From contig JAHLKI010000005.1 in NCBI GenBank assembly GCA_025602905.1, positions 248,001 to 312,000 of the forward strand: DNA of 64,000 nucleotides. The letters run 5' to 3'. Shown here one piece after another: positions 49,320 to 58,574 of the stretch (position 1 is the stretch's first letter; every line of letters starts with the position of its first letter). The position numbers were made by a program, and so were the translations under genes. The DNA comes from Phlyctochytrium arcticum. Its lineage: Eukaryota > Chytridiomycota > Chytridiomycetes > Chytridiales > Chytridiaceae. The notes under the pieces are model-generated. The model was not told the origin of the DNA. It searched no databases and saw only the letters and a list, made by a program, of their open reading frames with translations.

Positions 49320-50393
49320 GTCACCAAGAATCCCCAACGAGATCATTTCGATTCTTCAGCAAACATACCCATGACCAACACAACACCTATTTGCTTTTAG
49401 TGTTTCTTTTTCTACCCCGGCTCCTTTTGAACAACTGAAATATATATCCCCTCCCCCCGTCGTTTCTTTGTACACTGTACATTTTGTGTAAAAACTTTTG
49501 GAAGAATCAAACATTTCTATGAATATTGATGTCAGAGTTCACCACTGTCCTCTACTGTCCTTGTTGTCGAGCGGACTTTGGGAAAAGTCTCATTACGTAA
49601 GGTCGAAGACCGCGTTTTCACGTGAACTTTCCCCGAGTTTGCGCAGTAAGGATTTATAGAGAATCCGTTCTTCCCTTCACAAGTTTTGGCTCATCGGCTG
49701 TACTGGTTTCCTTGTTGGTTGCATGAATGCTTGTCGTCCTGCGTAGTACTTTGGCTCTTACCTTCGCCAGTATCATAATAAATGCAATTCATATCTGAAC
49801 ACAATTGTTCGATGTGATCCAACGCCAAGGCAAACATGTCTCCCTACAAATTCAAAACAATGTCAAAAAGGAAGACACAATATATAAACAACCTGCAGGA
49901 TCTGGCACATGAATGGGAAAAACAGCAGCTACAATCAGACCAGCTCGCCGGAAATATTTACCGATTGCATAACCAAACATCGTTAAGCTCTGGGGCAAAA
50001 TTTATTCCGGCTGTGTTTAGGGAGTCCGGGCGGTAAGGTAAGGTTTTTGCAAACTTGTCAAGAGTAAGCTTGACCTTACCTTGGATTCAGATTTAGAAGT
50101 GCTGTGTGTGGACAAAAAGGCTCATCCGTCCAACAATAGGTATCATACAAAAATGGAACTATGTTACGTCTCCCCCACCTTACGCCCGGGCATTTGGCAT
50201 GTGCACGCTACGATACCCAACTGGGAAGCGTTATATTTTTAGCGACAAAAAGAACTTGGGTGTGCGGGTATTATTCTATGTTGTGATGATAAAATGTTCG
50301 ATGCAAGCACTTGCTCAGTACACAGGTGATATCAGATATATAAGTGCCAAGCAGGAATGGTTGAGAAGTGCCGTCACCTTTCCGCAAGTTAAA
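49320..50393. other. Flank between the 8-Cys protein gene and the BSP pseudogene
   Basis: An ATG frame of 66 codons at 49836-50036 (NNLQDLAHEWEKQQLQSDQL) is the only coding-like item and is not recognised. The last ~250 bp (50150-50393) match the upstream flank of the intact Basic Secretory Protein gene at about 52850-53100, so they are the duplicated promoter of the BSP pair. Confidence 0.45.
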
Positions 50394-51460
50394 ATGGCGG
50401 TATCAGGGCGAAGAGTCGCCAAGATTCCTTTTCTGTTCATCTCCTTAATCGTTCCGTTGCTGCTAGGCGGATTTATCAGCCATGCACCCAGCAATATCGT
50501 GGACGCAGCGCAGCATGCTACTGCCACCCCGACGCACCACAGATCATCAACGGATTCATCCAGTATTCGACCACGCCGACCCCCGTCACTACCCGTGTTT
50601 CCCGCAATTACGATGTAGCAGTCTACATGAGCGACAGCGTCCAGAATCTGGGACAACGCACGTTGCGGTGGATTGTCCCTTTCGTCAATGCTGCTTGGAA
50701 ACATGTCAAGAACACCTACGGGGGGTGTCGGCTCCAACGCGAGATCTCCGGCCCAACGGGTCCCAACTGTGAACGTTTTGGTGAGCCCAAGCCGGTGATT
50801 GTGCAATTGGGCACCGGAACGGCCCCCCTCAATCCCAACTACTATTATTACTATGACCGCTTTAGTTCAAATGCAGCCATCGGGAACAGTGTCTGGTACG
50901 GGGGAGCCTCCAACGGGTGGGACTCCATGGACTGGGCGCTCAAGCGCCGGATCGTACACGGTGCTTGCCGAATGGCGACAACGTCCTCGCAGGGCGTCCA
51001 CGGCGACCCCACCACCAACATGTGGCAAAACAGATTCACGGAAATATGCTCCTACGACGTGCTCAACAAGACGGGGTACGCCGCTGAAGCCAAAAACGTC
51101 TATGATGATTGGGGCTCCAACTCGGTCTCGAGCTTCCCTCCTGGAGCGACCAATGTCAACTGGTTTAGAGACTGGCATTGGCCGCTGTACGCCGACAAGG
51201 GCTAAACACTGGACTTTTATCAGACATATTTCGGGCTGTTGAGTCAGTATTTCCCTACCCAGTGGGAAAATAGTAACACAAACTTGGTGTACTCCCGCAT
51301 GATGGATGTGGGCGAGTATGTGCATTTTCTGAGTGCCGCGGTCGGGTATAGGCTAGACTCACGCGCGGCGACTGTGTTCAATACGGGTTGGAGTGCTGCG
51401 TTCTTTGCGGCTGCGAGGGTAACGTTTCCGGCACTGAATTCCATGTATACCTATCCTTGA
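50394..51460 (+). pseudogene. Basic Secretory Protein family gene, inactivated copy
   Basis: This is the upstream member of a tandem pair with 53103-54164. It keeps the ATG and signal-anchor region (KIPFLFISLIVPLLLGGF) but carries a 5-bp tandem duplication (CGCAG twice) near 50509-50513 that shifts the frame. It also has a nonsense change at 51203-51205 (GGC TAA where the intact copy has GGC TAT). The remaining sequence is otherwise highly similar: SVQNLGQRTLRWIVPF, WYGGASNGWDSMDWALKRR, CSYDVLNKTGYAAEAKNVYD, NVNWFRDWHWPLYADKG, then DVGEYVHFLSAAVGYRL and FPALNSMYTYP at the end. Promoter and 3' flank are also duplicated. Two independent lesions in an otherwise well-preserved copy suggest recent loss. 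Confidence 0.88.
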
Positions 51461-53102
51461 GTTTTTCTTTCTTTTTATATTCCCCTGTTCTCTTTGCATA
51501 CCAATAGATATTAATGATTAGTTGGGACCCACCGTGGGAAAACCGATACCCAAACTTGGCTACGCGCGCGATATGGATATTGGTTACGCATAATTGAGTT
51601 CGTTTAAGCCCCTTGGTAGGGTCATTAGCGACGCCCGCGTTTCACCAAGTGCCTACGGACACGCAGGGTCGTTGGATTGCTTTCGAACGCCAGACGCCCA
51701 CCACCCATCGGGTGAGAAACATGTTCCTCATGCTGTTCGTCGGAGCAAATGGGGGCGGATATTGCTAAGTGAATCAAAATCTGTGCATCATGTTGCTGGA
51801 GGGGAAGTTGTTCCAATAAGCAAGAGTGAACTTGTCCTAAATAGTCGTAGGACGGTTGGATTCACATGGCCGGCTTTACATTGTGGTAAGTAGGGATGGA
51901 TGTAAGTCTCGTACGCTTTGTTTGGCAACCAAGACAAGCCTTTGATGCACCCAAGTGGTGAGTTTGCCGCGAGCTGCGCAGCTACCACACTTGATAAAAA
52001 CTTGTTATAACCACTGTATGCACGGGTGGCAAATACGAGAGACATGGAATGGGTGCGCAATATATGGGAAATATTGGTAACAAGCCGCTTTACTCTGGAA
52101 ACTCTTAGATGAGCGGGCAAGGTATGTTTTCACCGTGGCTCAACCTCTTACCCCACCACGTCTCTGTTTTGTTTTATCATGGTTTACTCACTATATACCT
52201 TACTACTCATCATTCTTGTTCTTAGAAGATCAAAGCGATGCATCTTCAGAAACTTACGAGTTAACATTTTCTGCGACCTGTGCATTGCCCAAAGTGCTGG
52301 AAAGTCAACGGGTGAACATTGAACATCCCGGATATAAAGAGAGTCGGGTGCACCCGGGTCCGTGAACAGAGTCCACTTATGCCACTCCGGTGGGTTCCGA
52401 TCAAACAATTAACGCAACAATGATCATTGATAAAGCTCGTTCCTACAAGAACAACGCGGTGTTTTACCAGAATCTCACAGGCAAACATATTCCCGCTAAT
52501 TATCAATGATACTCATATCAGGACTGTAGAGAATTGCGTGAACACCAATGTCTAAACAGAGTCCAGTAAGGTGGAAAAAAGGAATGATCCGTTTACGCTT
52601 TTACCGTTGGAGTTGCAGGTCCGCCGGACCTCGCCTCCTAATCCGAGATTGGGTAATAATGTTACCGGTAGCTTAAAGCTTAACCTTGTTGGCACTATGG
52701 TGGATTGCAACGAAAAAGATTTTTTCACGGTTAACAATACGAATACGAGACGGCTCTCGTTTTATTCATGCACCAGACAATCATGCCTCATCTTTGTGGA
52801 ACGAAAAAAAGGGGGGAATGCTGTATTTGGTACGTAAGGCTGCCCGTACACATTCTCCTGCTGGGTATACCGGCCGTATAATACGGACATGGAAAGCGAT
52901 ATTTTTGGCTACAAAAAGAACTTGTTGTGCAGGTTGCCATTGTATGTTTGTGATGATGAAATGTTCTATGAAAAAGCGGGGAAACACTGGCCTTTTAATT
53001 TGGTACATCAGACATCCATTTGTCGTTAAAAAGTGATATCAGGGATTTATATATACCAGAGAGGTCATTTTGGCAGGTGCCTTCTTTTTTCGTCCAGTTA
53101 AA
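51461..53102. other. Spacer between the BSP copies, with a possible decayed secreted gene
   Basis: The first ~80 bp and the last ~250 bp are duplicated flanks of the BSP pair. Between 52135 and 52840 several plus-strand open blocks look protein-like (SSETYELTFSATCALPKVL, INATMIIDKARSYKNNAVFY, VDCNEKDFFTVNNTNTRRLS), but they are broken by stops and lie in different frames. They could be a decayed secreted protein gene or exons I cannot connect. CGTGGGAA occurs at 51533-51540. Confidence 0.4.
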
Positions 53103-54164
53103 ATGGGGGAGCCGGGGCGAGGAGCCGCAAAGATTCCGTTTCTGATCATCTCTTTATTCGTGCCGTTACTGCTGGGCGGATTTATCAGTCATGCACCCAA
53201 CAACGTCGCGGACGCAGCATGCTACTGCCACCCGAACGCACCACAGGTCATCAATGGATTCCTCCAGTTTGCGCCCACGTCCACACCCGTCACCACCCGT
53301 GTTTCCTGCAACTACGATGTAGCAGTCTACATGAGCGACAGCGTCCAAAATCTGGGGCAACGCACGTTGCGCTGGATTGTCCCCTTTTTCAATGCTGCTT
53401 GGAAACACGTCAAGAAAACCTACGGCGGGTGTCGGGTCCAACGCGGGATTGCTGGGCCGACTGGTCCCAACTGTGAACTTTTTGGCGAACCAAGGCCGCT
53501 GATTGTGCAAATGGGCACCGAAACGGCCCCGCTAAGCGCGAACTATTATTACTACACGGACCGGTTCAGTTCGTATGCGGCCATCGGAAACAGTATTTGG
53601 TACGGGCAAGCCTCGAACGGGTGGTCCTCCATGGACTGGGCACTCAAGCGGCGAATCGTCCACGCTGTGTGCAAAATAGCGTCCACGTCTTCCCAGGGTG
53701 TCCGCGCCGACCCAGCCGCCTACATTTGGCAACACAAGTTTGCGGATATCTGCTCCTACGACGTGCTCAACAAGACGGGGTACGCCGCCGAAGCCAAAAA
53801 CGTCTATGACGATTGGAGCACCAACTCATATGCCAACCACCCTGACGGAGCGACCAACGTCAACTGGTTCAGGGACTGGTACTGGCCGCTGTACGTCGAC
53901 AAGGGCTATACTCTAGAGTTTCATCAGACGTATTTTGGGCTGTTGAGCGAATACTTTCCTACCGAATGGGAAAATAGTAACACCAACTTGGTGTACTCCC
54001 GCATGATGGATGTGGGCGAGTATGTGCATTTCCTGAGTGCCGCGGTCGGGTATAAGCTAAACTCGCGCGCGGCGACCGTGTTCAATGGGGGGTGGAATGC
54101 TACGGCGTATGCGGCTGCGAGGGTGGCATTTCCGGCACTGAATTCAATGTATACCTATCCTTGA
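53103..54164 (+). CDS. Basic Secretory Protein (BSP) family protein, intact copy
   Basis: This is a single-exon, 353-residue secreted protein. A hydrophobic signal or anchor (KIPFLIISLFVPLLLGGF) precedes a family domain: CNYDVAVYMSDSVQNLGQRT, RTLRWIVPFFNAAWKHVKKT, YYTDRFSSYAAIGNS, SSMDWALKRRIVHAVCKIAS, CSYDVLNKTGYAAEAKNVYD, NVNWFRDWYWPLYVDKGY, YFGLLSEYFPTEWE, DVGEYVHFLSAAVGYKLN. These match the plant/bacterial/fungal Basic Secretory Protein family (PF04450), annotated as putative peptidases. The HExxH-type zinc-binding motif expected at the RRIVHAV position is missing here, so peptidase activity is doubtful. An extra Cys-rich N-terminal segment (ACYCHPNAPQVINGF) precedes the domain. The start is the first in-frame ATG after the shared promoter. 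Confidence 0.85.
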   Translation: MGEPGRGAAKIPFLIISLFVPLLLGGFISHAPNNVADAACYCHPNAPQVINGFLQFAPTSTPVTTRVSCNYDVAVYMSDSVQNLGQRTLRWIVPFFNAAWKHVKKTYGGCRVQRGIAGPTGPNCELFGEPRPLIVQMGTETAPLSANYYYYTDRFSSYAAIGNSIWYGQASNGWSSMDWALKRRIVHAVCKIASTSSQGVRADPAAYIWQHKFADICSYDVLNKTGYAAEAKNVYDDWSTNSYANHPDGATNVNWFRDWYWPLYVDKGYTLEFHQTYFGLLSEYFPTEWENSNTNLVYSRMMDVGEYVHFLSAAVGYKLNSRAATVFNGGWNATAYAAARVAFPALNSMYTYP

Positions 54165-55109
54165 GTTTTTTCTTGTTTTTGTATTCCCTTTCTTTTTACA
54201 ATAATACGAATAGATATCCATGAACCAGTTGAGGCCAGGGTTGAGGCCCACCGTGGGAAAAGAAGCACGCAAAAAGTACAAGTCCCCATCCCAGGGGTAA
54301 ACTAGTCTGGGAGGCTGATGGTATATACAATTATACATAGGCGTTTGCTGCACTTCAAGTTTCAAATGGTTTTTCGAGCACTTCCTGGTATAAAAAACTT
54401 TCTGCAATGGAAGCAGGCACGCGTGGGAACTACTGTACCGCCTCTCGAATATACAATCCAATCCATTCATCTGTGACCGGGCAGTGCCAGTCTACACAAA
54501 TTCGTTGAATTTAAGAATCCCAACTAGAGGATAAAGGCACTGCTGAGACTAGGGAAAAGCGTAGCTCTCGCTGTTGTTCAGTTAGCTATCAATCCCCGAT
54601 ACTTTCCGATTTCCGGGTGATGGCGGCACAGGGATGAGTCCAGCAGGCACAGTCATCCGATTTTCTCACGGACGTTGGAAAACGATGACCTTGACCGATT
54701 GAGCAAGCTGATGCTACGCATATCGCTTTTCGGATATCAGATATTTTCCTACAGAAACCCCATGCCAAACTCAACTTCAAAGGAGAATGTGCCTGCTCGG
54801 GGCCACTTATCATGACGATCAAAACAGTTACTCCTCACACGCTTCTCGGCCTTTGCCGGAAGAATAAGGCAATGACTTGGAGGACAACAACGACTACGTC
54901 CGCGTCTTTGAGAGTCAAGATGGCATTTGGCTGTCCGCATCATTCGAATCGTCAAGAAACATCTCGGTAGTATCTTCACACCCCTGACGTGGAACGTGAG
55001 CCTTCAATCGTAAGGGCGTTGCAGTATGGGCGTTGGCTAAACCTTTGCGGTAAAATGACAAACCACGGGAAATTAATTTGTAACCATGCATCGAAAAGTA
55101 ACTTGTAGT
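54165..55109. other. Intergenic region downstream of the BSP gene
   Basis: No gene is seen. The first ~100 bp are the duplicated 3' flank of the BSP pair and contain CGTGGGAA at 54252-54259; another lies at 54422-54429. Short minus frames at 54144-54470, 54589-54822 and 54749-54979 are unrecognised. Confidence 0.45.
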
Positions 55110-55950
55110 CTAGTTCATGGTGTAGGAAATGGTAACGCGTTCGGGTCTCGCCCTTTCGATTTCGTCCCGCATTTCTTGTCTTAACGGCATTTGGAATTCC
55201 AACCTGGTCAAATGTTGGCGGATTGTGAGCACAGTGAGAAATATATTCAGTTGAATCAGTTGAATCAGTTGAATCATTTCGAACCATATGACGTCCAGCC
55301 GCAAAGTTTGCAGAAACGGGTTCGCATGGATGACGTGCATGAACAGGTGGTCCCATCCTGGCCGGTACATCCTAAAAGTGAGCGTAGTCCACCGCGAGCA
55401 GCAGGGGTCAATGTGGCGGCGTGCGTGCAAGAAAGGTTCTAGGTATTGATGAGGCAATCGCAAATGTGAACAGTCCACGGTAAGGTCTTCACTGCCATCC
55501 CTGATCAGCTCAAAATTGTAGTAAATGGAAAATACGAGTCCAAACTCACACATTTGGGCACAACCGAAGCAATGCCAAAAGATGTTCTGCTCCAAGGTAT
55601 GTCTCGTGTGTCTCTGGGACCACTGGCGTTTCCCTGAGGACACGCACGTACTGCCCCCAACGTTTACAGTCTTGTACAAATCTGAAAAAGTTCCTCCACT
55701 GGCGCAAAGACTGTAGGTAAGGTTTGCGCAATAGATGTGGCAACGTTGCTCTTCGCCAAGACCAACAGACTGTTGACAATTTCGCAAGCGCCCGTTGCTG
55801 TTCTATCTCATCGAATAGAGCTCTCTCGTCACATGAAAAACCTTCCTGAACGTATGCTAGGATCTGCGCCAGAATCTCCGGGGGTAGTTCGGGCGTCGTG
55901 GCCATTAACTTGTCTTGATCCACTTGTTGATGTAGTTCTTGCTCGTCCAT
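55110..55950 (-). CDS. F-box protein with C-terminal repeat-like region
   Basis: Likely substrate adaptor of an SCF ubiquitin ligase. Exons (minus): 55950-55550 and 55500-55110 with a 49-bp intron; 263 residues. The F-box is near the N-terminus: TTPELPPEILAQILAYV, then QQRALAKLSTVCWSWRRATL and PHLLRKPYLQSLRQWRNFF. The rest has hydrophobic, LRR-like spacing (LLALLRLCPNV, NPFLQTLRLDVIWFEM), including three near-identical short units (IQLIQLIQL) encoded by a TTGAATCAG microsatellite, and ends MRDEIERARPERVTISYTMN. The intron phase restores NVDGSEDLTVDC. Related sequence occurs at 58004-58090 (relic) and 63214-64000 (second gene). The intron, frame and family copies support reality; the substrate is unknown. 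Confidence 0.78.
55251..55276. repeat. TTGAATCAG minisatellite, about three units
   Basis: Nine-base units TTGAATCAG are repeated almost three times on the plus strand. In the F-box gene on the minus strand this encodes the repeated Ile-Gln-Leu. Confidence 0.9.
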
Positions 55951-56725
55951 CTTTGATGGTTTGTGCCCAAGGCCGTGTTCGGAATATTAGCATGCTTTGA
56001 CAGCAACTATGACAGGCAAGCTGGTTTTGACAGGTGGCTTGGCAATGCCATTCGAATCGAAATCACCCACTCCACAATTTCCCACGAGTCACCAATGAAA
56101 CATGCAATATTCAAATTGGGGGGTTTTCTTTTTTTGGGGCTGATGTTGCCATTTGACGAGGTCTTGGCGTAATGGATCTTTAACAAGTGAATCAAGAACT
56201 GAATCAAGGCTTGTCGGATGTTCCGATAACTGCCCCCGGAGAGTATTCTCAAGATTATAGATTTCATTGGTGGGGAGGAAGTGTCATACTTCATTGACCG
56301 CCAATGTAGCCTGGATGAAGTTTTAAGGGTTTGCTGATCCTGGCGAAGAGCAACGTTACCACACCTTCGTTTTGGGCCCAAATTGAAAGAGCGAGGCCTA
56401 AACACCTTGCTATTTTCTACGAGTGTTACGACCGAATGAGTATGTGGTGAGCAGCAGGCATTTGGGGATATGTCAATGATCTCTGAATGTATCATACTGA
56501 TCCTGAAATGCAAAGAGTGGGATCGTTCCTGAGCCCCCTATTCTGCTGTTGTACAATAGTGAGTGTATGAGAGTATTGCATTTTCCTTGCCGTTCAATCT
56601 TCTTTTACCTCGCACCGCTCTTAATTGATACAAGTAGACAGGGCGCTTTTCACGCCAAAAGAGGCAGGGAAAAGAAATGGTAAAAGTATCTTGAAAGAAT
56701 GAAAAGTAAAAGGGTCTCAAAAAGA

Positions 56726-57420
56726 GATGAAAAGATCAGAAGGAAGCAAGCTTTTGTGCAGAACCTGCCTGACTCTACATACGAAACGAAATGACTCTTG
56801 AGTACAGCAAGGAAGGGGTATCCAGACGCATAAGGTGAGGAACAAGCTGAAAGGGACAGCACAGGAAGAGTGGCAAGAAAATAATACGCGCCCAAAGTCT
56901 GGTGAATTTGCCAGCCGACGTATATATGTGATGGTCAAAAGTAGAAAGAAAGTATGATTTCAGGAAGGCAGCTCAGAGAGGGGACAAAAATACTGTCATC
57001 GCGAGCGCATCAAGACGGAACATCTCAGGTAGTAAAGCCGCGATGTTGGCCAGGCCACCCAGGCGAAAAGAACGTGGTATAATCTGCGAGCAATTCAAGG
57101 ACAGCAACATTCCACAAACAAAGTTAAGTATTGATGAGCCAGAGTGACAGGCGAGCGCAAGTCGGAAAGACAGGATCAGAAGAAAACAAGGGGATAGGCA
57201 GATGTGAGAAGCCTTTAGATACGAAAAGAAGTACACATCCCGAGTAGGGATAAACCCAAAGGACAGGAAGAGTGGGAACAGAAGAATAAGCAATCGCCCC
57301 TAAAAAAAGTTAAAAGTCTGGAAAAAATGTTCAATCTGCCAGACAGATCGAGCATATGAATATATATATAGGACGGCGAAAAGATGAGACAGAAAGGGTT
57401 TGCGTTTCAGAAAGTCAATT
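56726..57420. repeat. Two degenerate ~400-bp tandem units
   Basis: Blocks recur in order about 402 bp apart. ACAGGAAGAGTGG starts at 56861 and again at 57263, each followed by a GCGCCC/CGCCCC block and AAGTCTGG. Upstream, AGATCAGAAGGAAGCAAG pairs with AGGATCAGAAGAAAACAAG. Downstream, each unit has a TATATAT stretch and a run of AAAAG/GAAAG. Identity is low, so the repeat is old. Confidence 0.6.
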
Positions 57421-58003
57421 CTCCGAACCTGTAGCTATACGTTTGTATCGTGCAGAAAAGGGCTTGGCACATTTTGGTAGGTTGTGAGTAAAAAGATTAG
57501 ATGATATGACCAACTCGGTCGTAGACAGGAAATAGAGCAAGTAGATGAACATACTGAAAAAAAAATTAAGCTATACAGTCATGAGAAAGATCAGGAAAGT
57601 GTAGTAGGGTCATCTTCAAGGCCAAAACGAAGAAATATACGCTTTAGAGTGGACAAAAGGGCAGAACGGGATGGGACACCATTGAAAGGGAGGGGGTGGG
57701 AAAGACATGATTGTCAGCGGACTGAAAAGGTCAGGACAGGCGATCAGGGCGTTACTAATTTGTAGACAGAATGGGACAGGGTAAAATCTGGCCAGGGAGT
57801 GGGTGGAAAGACAGGAAGCAGGAGTACTGGTAAGAGATTCACCAGGAAATTTGGAAAGCAGAGGGAAAGGACAGAGAGAGGTTGAAGGAAAGGAGAGAAA
57901 TAGCAAAGGGCCAAAAGCCGGCGTGTTGCAAGGTCTGCATATTCTCTTTTGATCTTTTGATTGATGGAAAATCTGATAGTATAAGCTTGGACAACCGATT
58001 ACC

Positions 58004-58090
58004 ATAGATGGATGCGGCAGCGTTGCTTTTTGCCACACGAGTCCCCAGACCAACAGACTGGAGACAACTTCGCAAGCGCCCGTTGTTTTT
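58004..58090 (-). pseudogene. F-box gene relic
   Basis: The plus-strand sequence ATAGATGGATG...GCAGCGTTGCTTTTTGCCA...CCAACAGACTGGAGACAACTT then CGCAAGCGCCCGTTG matches 55729-55801 inside the F-box gene (ATAGATGTGG, CAACGTTGCTCTTCGCCA, CCAACAGACTG, TTCGCAAGCGCCCGTTG). Only the piece just after the F-box (the ALAKL-x-x-VCWSW-like stretch) survives, with indels; no open frame encodes the domain. Confidence 0.75.
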
Positions 58091-58384
58091 TTAGCTCCGC
58101 CTGCAGCGTGGGAAAAAGATCGTCAATCTTGCTTTGTCATCCCATTTCCCCAAATACGGCAAATTACAAAATCACGCGTCCGACACGCGCGTCGCGTCTC
58201 CGCCTCGCGTGGGAAAAAAAATCTTGAATCAATCAGCCAGAAGCAAAAAGAACAGAAGGTGAGAATGCATATTATGATTTTGTGATGAAATCGTAAAAAA
58301 GGTGTGTGTGCGGGATATATATATAAGTATGGTAATGTAAAAGAAGGACAACAAAAAAAAAGGATAAACAAGAAAGGGTGTATA

Positions 58385-58574
58385 CAAAAATGTCTGGGCT
58401 CGTCGTCAGATCGATCTGCGCTCCGCAAAAGTGTGCGCCGGAAAAAAACAAATGAGCCACTCATCCTCTTCGCTTCGGGTTCGTCGGATCCATCCGCGCT
58501 CCGCTCGCCAATTTCTCTCCGGGAAATTGTCTCGCTGCGCCACTCGCCCTCGCTTTGCTCGGGCTCGGGCTCGA
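58385..58574. repeat. Hairpin-rich GC repeat cluster at the kinase 3' end
   Basis: This is a series of short self-complementary units: TCTGCGCTCCGCAAAAG, CTTCGCTTCGGGTTCG, CCGCGCTCCGCTCGCC, AATTTCTCTCCGGGAAATT (perfect 6-bp arms), CTCGCTGCGCCACTCG and CTCGCTTTGCTCGGGCTCG. Unit type and order resemble the cluster at 36355-36612. The kinase stop codon lies at the right edge of the cluster. Confidence 0.75.

Larger units (their letters stand above)
55951..58574. other. Gene-poor, repeat-rich 2.6-kb region
   Basis: I assign no intact gene. The plus strand is strongly purine-rich from about 56640 to 58000, so the open minus frames there (e.g. 56973-57293 and 57616-58053) are Phe/Leu/Ser-rich artefacts of composition. 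The region contains a degenerate tandem repeat (56726-57420), an F-box relic (58004-58090), two CGTGGGAA sites (58107-58114, 58208-58215), one at 56079-56086 on the other strand, and the hairpin cluster at 58385-58574. Confidence 0.5.

Noticed and set aside
54840..54860. CGCTTCTCGGCCTTTG matches the 5' end of U2 snRNA
   Set aside because: The match stops after about 16 bases; the branch-site-pairing sequence and the rest of U2 do not follow.
57616..58053. 145-codon minus frame
   Set aside because: Its Phe/Leu/Ser/Pro-rich content reflects the purine-rich opposite strand, and it overlaps the F-box relic in a different frame.
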